6,677 nt of DNA, from NCBI GenBank assembly GCA_027076245.1, contig JALTKC010000136.1:1-6677 (forward strand), read 5' to 3'. Shown here in pieces: positions 1 to 5,238 of this stretch; position 1 is the first letter of the stretch; the number at the start of each line of letters is the position of its first letter. The stretch comes from Gammaproteobacteria bacterium (GTDB lineage: Bacteria; Pseudomonadota; Gammaproteobacteria; GRL18). The notes below the pieces were generated by a model that was given only the letters and a program-made list of their open reading frames with translations, did no database searches and was not told the origin of the DNA. The translations under genes were made by a program, and so were the position numbers.

Positions 1-179
1 ATTCCAGGCATCATGCAGTCCATAAAGATCACATCAGGCTGATGGTTTTTTAAAAATTCCAGAGCTTCTTCACCGTTTTCAACCATATCAACCTTAATAT
101 CCAGACTTTCCAGATGTTTTTTTAAGGTTATGCGTGCCATTTTTGAGTCATCAACAATTAAGGCTGATGTAATATTCAT
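1..179 (-). CDS. CheY-like response regulator receiver, N-terminal part (gene runs off the window)
   Basis: Two-component receiver domain that would accept a phosphoryl group from a histidine kinase. The 59 visible codons start MNITSALIVDDSKMARITL. They show the paired acidic residues D10 and D11 after the first beta strand, and D54 in FMDCMMPG, the expected phosphorylation site, followed by the conserved MMPG turn. The conserved Thr/Ser and Lys of the later strands lie outside the window, so a single-domain regulator cannot be told from one with an output domain. The ATG at 179 is preceded by AGGGA (186-190) six bases upstream, a good Shine-Dalgarno site. A promoter candidate (234-262) and a hairpin (201-231) lie upstream, so it may be expressed separately from the genes before it. 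The receiver identity is firm. The partner kinase and output are unknown. Confidence 0.93.
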   Translation of the reverse strand, partial: MNITSALIVDDSKMARITLKKHLESLDIKVDMVENGEEALEFLKNHQPDVIFMDCMMPG

Positions 180-200
180 AAAAATTCCCTGGTTAAGTAT

Positions 201-231
201 CCATCCGGTTTTTGGTTTTAAAACTGGATGG
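201..231. repeat. 12-bp inverted repeat (hairpin) ahead of the response regulator
   Basis: The arm CCATCCGGTTTT (201-212) pairs with AAAACTGGATGG (220-231) across a 7-base loop. Eleven of 12 positions are Watson-Crick pairs and one is a mismatch, which becomes G-U in RNA from one strand. Neither strand has a T-run after the stem, so it is not a standard intrinsic terminator. It sits just downstream of the promoter candidate and about 10 bases before the Shine-Dalgarno site of the response regulator. It could be a 5'-leader stem or a protein-binding palindrome. The pairing is seen directly; the role is inferred. Confidence 0.6.
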
Positions 232-233
232 TA

Positions 234-262
234 ATTATTACACTATATTAGAATTTGCTCAA
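234..262 (-). promoter_or_regulatory. Candidate sigma70-type promoter for the response regulator
   Basis: On the minus strand, TTGAGC (257-262, 4 of 6 to the -35 consensus) is followed by a 17-base spacer and AATAAT (234-239, 5 of 6 to the -10 consensus). The spacer ends in TGT, giving an extended -10. Transcription would begin inside or at the edge of the 201-231 hairpin. This is a consensus match only. Confidence 0.4.
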
Positions 263-276
263 GAACTCCGGGGCTT

Positions 277-642
277 TTATGGTTCTTCAGAGCGGGCAGG
301 AAGAAAGGTTTCCATAAGGTCAAACTGGTCATAATAGAGATAAACCGCGTGTTGATTTGAATCTGCGGGTATTTCCGTATCCAGGCTGATGTGTTTTTCA
401 TGAACCATAGCCGCAGACGGCTCCTCATAAGCAGGCGTGTTCACTGCTGTAATTATGTTCCAGGGAGTATTAAAATTAAAGTCGGTCAGCGACAATAAAA
501 AATAGCCTGCCAGAAGCAACAGCAGAACAAATGCTAATATGATTAAACGACGATGTGTGTTGATTTCAATTAGATACAGCCCATCTGCCATGGAACTAAC
601 CAACTGATAGCGATGATTATTGATCTGCAGCGTCTGAGCCAT
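277..642 (-). CDS. Small single-pass membrane protein of unknown function
   Basis: I do not recognise this 121-residue protein. Residues 1-31 are polar. H30-R31-R32 then lead into one strongly hydrophobic helix (about 33-52), followed by a polar, acidic tail (53-121) rich in Glu, Asp, Tyr and Pro. By the positive-inside rule the N terminus would be cytoplasmic and the tail periplasmic. There is no signal-peptidase site or lipobox. The ATG at 642 has only a weak CGGA-type ribosome-binding site. The next in-frame ATG (residue 18) has none, so the longer form is preferred. The gene lies 112 bases after the WD40 lipoprotein and 97 bases before the response regulator, on the same strand. It could work with either, but nothing in the sequence says which. 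It is judged real because it fills the gap in the right strand and has coherent membrane-protein composition. Confidence 0.7.
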   Translation of the reverse strand: MAQTLQINNHRYQLVSSMADGLYLIEINTHRRLIILAFVLLLLLAGYFLLSLTDFNFNTPWNIITAVNTPAYEEPSAAMVHEKHISLDTEIPADSNQHAVYLYYDQFDLMETFLPARSEEP

Positions 643-754
643 TGATTGTCCGTAACTGATTTATTTAGGATTATCTCCCGATAGTGTAGTACATAAAACA
701 GGACTCCATTGTGAATTACATCAATAGAACTAAGATTGGATGGTATTGAAACGG

Positions 755-1771
755 TTAATTTTCAGGCTTAATAGCCCAGACTTGTAAAATGCCCCTTGAG
801 GTTTCACTGACCAGAGTATTCTTGTCAACAAAAGCCAGAGTGGTCACATTGGCCAGTGATGACTGCCAGAAATAACGTCGGGCCGGTTTCCAGCTTTGCA
901 GTTTGGTACCGCTTTTAACATCCCACAGGATGATTTCTTCCCGGGTATAACCGGTAGCAATACGCTGGCTGTCTTCAGAAAAAACCGCAGAGGCAACAGT
1001 GGCCCGTATTTTATTGAGTCGGCGCAGCAGATTACCGGTTTCTGTATCCCAGATGTAAATGCCTTCTGAGGCAGCATTGGTCATGGCATATCGGCCATCC
1101 GGGGATAACTGAACTTTAGATACCTTGGAGACATGAGGCCAGGTAAATTTGAGTTCGCCGGTTTTTAAGTCCCACAGCCTGGCCTTAGTATCATCTGAAC
1201 CGGATAAGGCATACCGGCCATCTGCTGACAGAGCAATCGTGCTGATAATATCATCATGATAAAAACCGTATTTAATACCACCGGTACGCAGATGGAAATA
1301 GACAATCCGGTACAGGGGATATTTACCACTTTTGTCCCGGCTGGAGACCAGGGCAAACTCACCATCACTGGAGAGTTTAATGTCTCGAATATCATCCAGG
1401 GACCAGAAATAAAGTATTTTTCGGGCCTTAATATCGTACAGTGCCATGGTTTTCTGCTCTGCGGTCACCACATAACGGTTATCCCGGGAAAAGTCAGCAG
1501 CTATCACTCCCGCATCCGGTGAGTCATTATGCTGCCATTGATCAATTTGCTGATTATCATCGGTGGTCCGTAACTCAACATAACCCTGAGAATGGGCAAT
1601 TAATACATATTCGGCATTATGAGACAGGGTGATACTCAGTGCATTTTCAGTATGTTCCCAGGTTTTACCGGCCTTGTCCGGCAAACAGCCGCTGCTGACT
1701 ATAACCGCGGTTAACAGCAATAAAAGCATGGGTAGGCGGGAACGATACGATGTGTTAATTAATGTACTCAT
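755..1771 (-). CDS. WD40-repeat beta-propeller lipoprotein
   Basis: Predicted lipid-anchored seven-bladed beta-propeller, probably facing the periplasm and acting as a binding scaffold. Residues 1-28 form a lipoprotein signal with R10 and R12, a hydrophobic core (13-25) and a lipobox ending SSGC, so C29 would be the lipidated residue. L30 follows rather than Asp, which argues against inner-membrane retention by the +2 rule. Seven WD40-like units can be traced at about 41-82, 84-124, 127-172, 173-212, 214-254, 256-296 and 305-334. Typical signatures are SADGRYALSGSDD with RLWD (blade 4), SPDGRYAM with IWD (5) and ILWD (6). Blades 1-3 are degenerate. No catalytic motif is visible. The ATG overlaps the stop of the TPR gene as ATGA, with GGAG (1777-1780) five bases upstream, so translation is probably coupled. 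The ligand is unknown. Confidence 0.9.
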   Translation of the reverse strand: MSTLINTSYRSRLPMLLLLLTAVIVSSGCLPDKAGKTWEHTENALSITLSHNAEYVLIAHSQGYVELRTTDDNQQIDQWQHNDSPDAGVIAADFSRDNRYVVTAEQKTMALYDIKARKILYFWSLDDIRDIKLSSDGEFALVSSRDKSGKYPLYRIVYFHLRTGGIKYGFYHDDIISTIALSADGRYALSGSDDTKARLWDLKTGELKFTWPHVSKVSKVQLSPDGRYAMTNAASEGIYIWDTETGNLLRRLNKIRATVASAVFSEDSQRIATGYTREEIILWDVKSGTKLQSWKPARRYFWQSSLANVTTLAFVDKNTLVSETSRGILQVWAIKPEN

Positions 1772-2187
1772 AAGTTCTCCAGCAGGAAGTCACGATATTT
1801 TTCATCACCGTCCTGAAAAACGCCCTCCCCTTCAATCTCCCAGGCCTGTTTTAACTCATTCAGTGCGTCAGGCTTTTCTCCGGTTTCAAAAAAACAGATA
1901 CCAAGATACAGATGCACCAGAGGATTATTAACGGCACCCGCACAAAGAATGGCCTCAAGCAGTTTTTCTTTGGCCTGTTCAAATTCACCCAGCGCCAGCA
2001 GGCATTCCGCCTGCCCCATTTTAATCCATAAACCGGCATCCCAGAGCTGTCTGGGCTCAGGCAGAGTATTCCAGGCCTTCTGATATTCCTTAACTGCCAG
2101 AGCATAGCTGCCTTTTTCAATCAGCTGTTCAGCCGCCTGGTTAAAGGCCGTTATTTTGGTAAAAAATTTTGCTTCAAGAACCGGCAT
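1768..2187 (-). CDS. Small tetratricopeptide-repeat (TPR) protein
   Basis: A 139-residue protein made almost wholly of helical TPR-like repeats, so probably a cytoplasmic adaptor or chaperone. It has no signal peptide or membrane segment. Three units fit the helix-turn-helix pattern: about 14-45 (with GSYALAVKEYQKAW), 49-84 (MGQAECLLALGEFEQAKEKL) and 88-121 (NPLVHLYLGICFFETGE then ALNELKQAW). The tail VFQDGDEKYRDFL follows. From memory, the third repeat plus this tail resembles small TPR proteins sometimes encoded beside polymorphic toxin (Rhs) loci, but no toxin gene is visible here. The ATG at 2187 shares one base with the stop of the PilZ gene (TAATG) and has AGGAAG (2195-2200) seven bases upstream. 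Its own stop overlaps the WD40 gene start. The likely role is linking the two neighbours, which is inference from position alone. Confidence 0.9.
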   Translation of the reverse strand: MPVLEAKFFTKITAFNQAAEQLIEKGSYALAVKEYQKAWNTLPEPRQLWDAGLWIKMGQAECLLALGEFEQAKEKLLEAILCAGAVNNPLVHLYLGICFFETGEKPDALNELKQAWEIEGEGVFQDGDEKYRDFLLENL

Positions 2188-4334
2188 TAGTATGCTTCCT
2201 GAGAAAACTTATATTGCTTGCGATAAACATCCGTAAGATCCAGCATTTCTGCGAAACCAATTATTTCCTTATATTCCTGGGTTAAAATATGAGCCGATGC
2301 CTTATTCAGGGATTCTACTTTATCTATCGTCATATTCTGGTACAGTTTATCTATTAACAGGTTATTAATAAACTGAACTCTGACACAGGCCCCCTGATTC
2401 TGCAATACTATTTTAACCACTGTTTCAAGCTGCTCATCACGGATCAGTTCAAAATCGGTTACTGAAAAGATACTTTCAGTACCGTTTTCATTAACACCCT
2501 TAAAGAAATACAGCATAAAACTCTGGTTGTTTTTAGCAGAAGCCCGTATAGCCCGTTCATGCAGCTGATTTAATCGAAGGGGTGTCGTCAGAAAACGAAA
2601 ATCATAGCCATGCCCCTTGATATACAGTTTATCGGCCAGCGGGCACGGCGGCTCATTCAGGCCAATATCCCGTATATAATGATGGTTGTTTCGATCCCGG
2701 GTAATGACTATAGGAATGGTCTGAATGTTTTCATTAACAAAGGCCTCATAAAGAATCGTACTGACATAATCAACTTTGTCTTTAATGCAAAGCTCAAGCT
2801 TCTGTTTATTACGGTTAACCAGACGAGTAAAAAACCGGTTAATTTCAGGATGGCAGGCACTATTATTACGAATAACCCCCAGAAACAGCCCTTCCTCTGT
2901 ACGCCGGGCAATCATAACTTTATGGGGAATATCTTTTAACTGAGTAGATATGCCTTTTATCATCAGGCTGGAAAATGTGATCTCAATGTCACTGCCTTCC
3001 TCAATATCAACAACCTGTTTTATCAACAGCCCCAGGCCGGAACGGGAAAAGTCCAGAGTTTTTGCGGACCAGGTTTGATTGTTATAGCGGACTGAAACAT
3101 TCATCTCATACTGATAACGGGGATCATAACGCTTGTGACCAATACCAAAATGAATAACATCAGGTTTATGCATACTGGCTTCGTCAATAGTTTCAATTAA
3201 CTGACCGTCAGCCATACGCACCCACTGATTGCCTCTGAATACCGGGATATTCACAGGCTTGCCGCTGTCAAAATTGAGAGGTAATGAGAAAAAAGCCTGT
3301 CTGGAATAAACCTGAGTGATATCAGAAAAAATGACCTGGGCAATAGACTCCTGTGCCCGCTGATCAATACTGCTGGAGGCTGTACTGTCAATTTTCTGAA
3401 TTTTACTCAGCATGGAGGTGATTTTCTCAGTCGCGGGCTTTTTATTTAAGTTAGTGGATGCTTTATAAATACGGCCTTTATGGCTAAGCACTCTGGCCAG
3501 AACATGAGCCATATCGTGACAATTGTTAATTTCAAAATCAAAAACCGAATTTAAGGTGTTATCTTCATAATAACTGAATAAAATAGCCGACTGACCGGTT
3601 CTGGCCAGTTCTGCAAATTTTTCTATACGTTGGGTCAGGCAAAATAGTCTGAAGTCCGGGTAGCCCCTGTCGATACTCAGATAATCAAAAAAATCGTTGT
3701 TGCGTTCTGTTTTAACCACGGTATCAATGTGAAACCCATTACGTTTATTCCAGCGAATAAAGATAGGGACATGCTGCATATTAATGGTATAAAGATTTTC
3801 ATAATACTGTGCCTTGGAGGCATAAATACGATCAGTCGCGTCAATTTTATAACGCAGACGATTACCGGCAATAAAACGCTGGAAAAAAGAGCGGGTGGAT
3901 TCGGGCAGATTTTTCTGAACCAGACTGACATAGGTTTTTTCAGCAGTATGCTGAACATCCTTAATCAGATATTCTATATTTTCAAACTGGGTAAATTCAT
4001 CTTCTCCGCCCAGAATAGAATTATGTTTTTCCTTGAACTTATCAAAGCTCAGCAATACGGTTTTGCCCGGCATAATAAATGTTCGGGGCATATAAATCTG
4101 CAGACCATTGGCTGACAGGTTTTTGCTTTTAACTGCAAAGCTTATACCCTCATAAACCATGGTGATCTGCGTGACATAAAGCAGGCGAGGCTCATGACGG
4201 CGGACAAAATACCCCAGGGGGAAAATAGTCGGAAGGTAAGCACCTGATACATCAGGAAAATACTTGCGTATTTGTTTAAAGTCAGTTTCTGAGTAATTAG
4301 CCAAAATAGTTATAATGTCGGGTAACCCCGGCAC
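2187..4334 (-). CDS. Tandem PilZ-domain protein, probable c-di-GMP effector
   Basis: A 715-residue soluble protein with two PilZ domains, the family that binds cyclic di-GMP. PilZ1 has RHEPR (R46, R50) and NLSANG (72-77). PilZ2 has RYDPR (R402, R406) and DFSRSG (428-433). Both match the RxxxR...(D/N)xSxxG signature with identical spacing. Each PilZ is followed by a similar alpha/beta module (about 148-285 and 499-645) that I cannot name, so the protein is an internal duplication. A linker (about 286-395) joins the halves and a helical tail (646-715) ends it. There is no signal peptide or membrane segment and no GGDEF, EAL or kinase motif. The start is uncertain. GTG at 4334 is the first possible codon after an in-frame TAA, lacks a Shine-Dalgarno site and lies in a hairpin; a TTG at codon 11 is the alternative. 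The gene overlaps the TPR gene as TAATG. Likely outputs are motility, adhesion or envelope control, which is inference. Confidence 0.88.
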   Translation of the reverse strand: MPGLPDIITILANYSETDFKQIRKYFPDVSGAYLPTIFPLGYFVRRHEPRLLYVTQITMVYEGISFAVKSKNLSANGLQIYMPRTFIMPGKTVLLSFDKFKEKHNSILGGEDEFTQFENIEYLIKDVQHTAEKTYVSLVQKNLPESTRSFFQRFIAGNRLRYKIDATDRIYASKAQYYENLYTINMQHVPIFIRWNKRNGFHIDTVVKTERNNDFFDYLSIDRGYPDFRLFCLTQRIEKFAELARTGQSAILFSYYEDNTLNSVFDFEINNCHDMAHVLARVLSHKGRIYKASTNLNKKPATEKITSMLSKIQKIDSTASSSIDQRAQESIAQVIFSDITQVYSRQAFFSLPLNFDSGKPVNIPVFRGNQWVRMADGQLIETIDEASMHKPDVIHFGIGHKRYDPRYQYEMNVSVRYNNQTWSAKTLDFSRSGLGLLIKQVVDIEEGSDIEITFSSLMIKGISTQLKDIPHKVMIARRTEEGLFLGVIRNNSACHPEINRFFTRLVNRNKQKLELCIKDKVDYVSTILYEAFVNENIQTIPIVITRDRNNHHYIRDIGLNEPPCPLADKLYIKGHGYDFRFLTTPLRLNQLHERAIRASAKNNQSFMLYFFKGVNENGTESIFSVTDFELIRDEQLETVVKIVLQNQGACVRVQFINNLLIDKLYQNMTIDKVESLNKASAHILTQEYKEIIGFAEMLDLTDVYRKQYKFSQEAY
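2442..3149 (-). repeat. Second copy of the internal duplication (PilZ2 plus following module)
   Basis: Residues about 396-631 of the PilZ protein mirror residues 40-270. R402 and D428 align with R46 and N72 at an offset of 356. F501, Y529, P541 and D578 align with F150, Y178, P190 and D227 at an offset of 351. DFEL (627-630) aligns with DFEI (266-269). The similarity is at protein level only; the DNA has diverged, so the duplication is old. Confidence 0.75.
3525..4217 (-). repeat. First copy of the internal duplication (PilZ1 plus following module)
   Basis: Residues about 40-270 of the PilZ protein. After the PilZ core come FFQRF (150-154), YYENLY (177-182), HVPIFI (188-193), YPDFR (225-229) and FDFEI (265-269). 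Each has a counterpart in the second copy: FFTRL, LYEAF, TIPIVI, GYDFR and TDFEL. Confidence 0.75.
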
Positions 4335-4356
4335 CTTGGGTTATGAGAAAAGGTGC
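4331..4356 (-). promoter_or_regulatory. Hairpin covering the proposed GTG start of the PilZ gene
   Basis: On the minus strand GCACCTT (4350-4356) pairs perfectly with AAGGTGC (4331-4337) across a 12-base loop. The GTG start (4332-4334) lies inside the downstream arm, so the folded leader would hide it. No T-run follows, so it is not an intrinsic terminator. It may be a translational control element, or a hint that the true start is elsewhere. Confidence 0.5.
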
Positions 4357-4376
4357 TGAGAAAATTCAATACCTTA

Positions 4377-4389
4377 CAGTATGTTACTG
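4377..4389. repeat. Short palindrome in the PilZ gene leader
   Basis: CAGTA-TGT-TACTG is a perfect 5-bp inverted repeat with a 3-base centre. It lies just downstream of the candidate -10 boxes, where a repressor operator could sit. At this length it may be chance. Confidence 0.3.
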
Positions 4390-4397
4390 CATTTTTT

Positions 4398-4436
4398 ATT
4401 ATAGACAAAATATAGCTTAAATAAGTTGTTTGTCCA
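4398..4436 (-). promoter_or_regulatory. Candidate sigma70-type promoter for the PilZ-TPR-WD40 unit
   Basis: On the minus strand TGGACA (4431-4436, 5 of 6 to the -35 consensus) is followed by a 16-base spacer and TATATT (4409-4414, 5 of 6 to the -10 consensus). A perfect TATAAT (4398-4403) lies just downstream but lacks a good -35 at the right distance. The -35 begins one base after the TAG stop of the upstream gene. A 6-bp inverted repeat, GACAAA (4404-4409) and TTTGTC (4429-4434), spans the spacer and could be an operator. The predicted leader is about 60-70 bases. Confidence 0.5.
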
Positions 4437-4437
4437 G

Positions 4438-5235
4438 CTAATCACCCTTTGAATCTGAATTATTATCCTGTTTGTTTTCCAGTTCATGGCTGTTTCCGGG
4501 TTCATGACTGTTTCCGGGTTCATGACTGTTTCCGGGTTCAGGACTGTTTCCAGGTTCAGGACTGTTTCCAGGTTCTCGGGGTTCTCTGACCAGTATTTCA
4601 TAATGCCGGTAGTACAACACATTGGCCATACTCTGGAATAATAAAATCAGCAGTAATAATACCAGCGGATGCAGCAGTTGCATGGAGCCTAACAGCAGTA
4701 TGGAGAGGATAAAGATAACCACCAGAAATAAAATGTCATTAAACAGGGTCAGAGCATAGCCCTTAGTGTATTCAAAGCTGTTAATAATGGCATTAAGCGG
4801 TGTCTGTCGGTCAATCATGACCAGATAAGGCACCAGAAACAGACGGGTAAACAACCAGATACCGGGCAACACAAACAGCATTAAGCCCGCAAATATCAGC
4901 AATGAAGTCATAACATTGGCCATAAACATATAAGGCCAGCGCATTATCCCCTGCCACAGGCTGCGGTAAATACTCGCACCCTGCCCAGTAGCCAGGCTGA
5001 AAATCAGCGCAATCAGCCCACCGGTGTAAATAGGCTTAATAATTAAATTAAGGAACTGGGCAAAGGGCCGAACCGTTTCAGGATTGATATGCTCAGCATC
5101 CAGAGCACCGATAAACAGCGGTGCTAAAAGCTGAGCCAGCAATATCACCAGAATGGCTATAACCAGTGCAAAACCGAGCAGATGCAGTATATTATGCCGG
5201 AAAAAATAAAAAGCCTGTTTTAAAGTAAGGGTCAT
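4438..5235 (-). CDS. YciC-like polytopic inner-membrane protein with a repeat tail
   Basis: A 265-residue integral membrane protein with about six hydrophobic segments: 17-43, 63-82, 105-124, 125-141, 161-183 and 188-206. The centre (LPGIWLFTRLFLVPYLV, then PLNAIINSFEYTKG) resembles the YciC/UPF0259 and related DUF975-type membrane families, whose biochemical role is poorly defined. Assignment is by pattern, not alignment. The C-terminal tail (about 216-265) is hydrophilic and holds five tandem hexapeptides of the form EPGNS(P/H) at 221-250, followed by an Asn/Asp/Lys-rich end, probably in the cytoplasm. The ATG at 5235 lies three bases after the protease stop, with only a weak GGA site, so translation may depend on coupling to the protease gene. 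The tail repeats come from an 18-bp minisatellite and could vary in number between strains. Confidence 0.8.
   Translation of the reverse strand: MTLTLKQAFYFFRHNILHLLGFALVIAILVILLAQLLAPLFIGALDAEHINPETVRPFAQFLNLIIKPIYTGGLIALIFSLATGQGASIYRSLWQGIMRWPYMFMANVMTSLLIFAGLMLFVLPGIWLFTRLFLVPYLVMIDRQTPLNAIINSFEYTKGYALTLFNDILFLVVIFILSILLLGSMQLLHPLVLLLLILLFQSMANVLYYRHYEILVREPREPGNSPEPGNSPEPGNSHEPGNSHEPGNSHELENKQDNNSDSKGD
4483..4572. repeat. 18-bp minisatellite, five in-frame copies
   Basis: Five direct 18-bp units start at 4483, 4501, 4519, 4537 and 4555. Units 2 and 3 are identical (TTCATGACTGTTTCCGGG). Units 4 and 5 are identical to each other and differ from these at two bases. Unit 1 differs from units 2 and 3 at one base. 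The identical neighbours suggest recent slippage or unequal exchange. As 18 is a multiple of three, gain or loss keeps the reading frame and only changes tail length. Confidence 0.95.
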
Positions 5236-5238
5236 GGC

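Noticed and set aside
201..231. Hairpin as an intrinsic terminator
   Set aside because: No T-run follows the stem on either strand; kept only as an inverted repeat.
643..754. Gap between the lipoprotein and the small membrane gene, searched for a promoter and terminator
   Set aside because: Only weak -10-like TACACT with no fitting -35, and a 6-bp TCAATA/TATTGA repeat (721-749) with a long loop; neither is convincing.
1629..1931. 100-codon plus-strand frame, with similar ones at 1256-1522 and 2610-2939
   Set aside because: They lie opposite well-supported genes and have low-quality, unrecognisable translations.
3729..4115. 128-codon plus-strand frame
   Set aside because: It lies opposite the PilZ gene, has no recognisable domain and its openness follows from the AT-rich codons of the real gene.
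4384..4392. ATG-CAG-TAA mini-ORF in the PilZ gene leader
   Set aside because: Two codons with no ribosome-binding site; expected by chance in an AT-rich leader.
4483..4572. Direct repeats as a possible CRISPR array
   Set aside because: Units are 18 bp, contiguous without spacers and in frame within a coding region.
4374..4622. 82-codon minus-strand frame with repeated LETVLN/PETVMN units
   Set aside because: It is the out-of-frame reading of the 18-bp minisatellite inside the YciC-like gene; the repeat pattern explains its openness.
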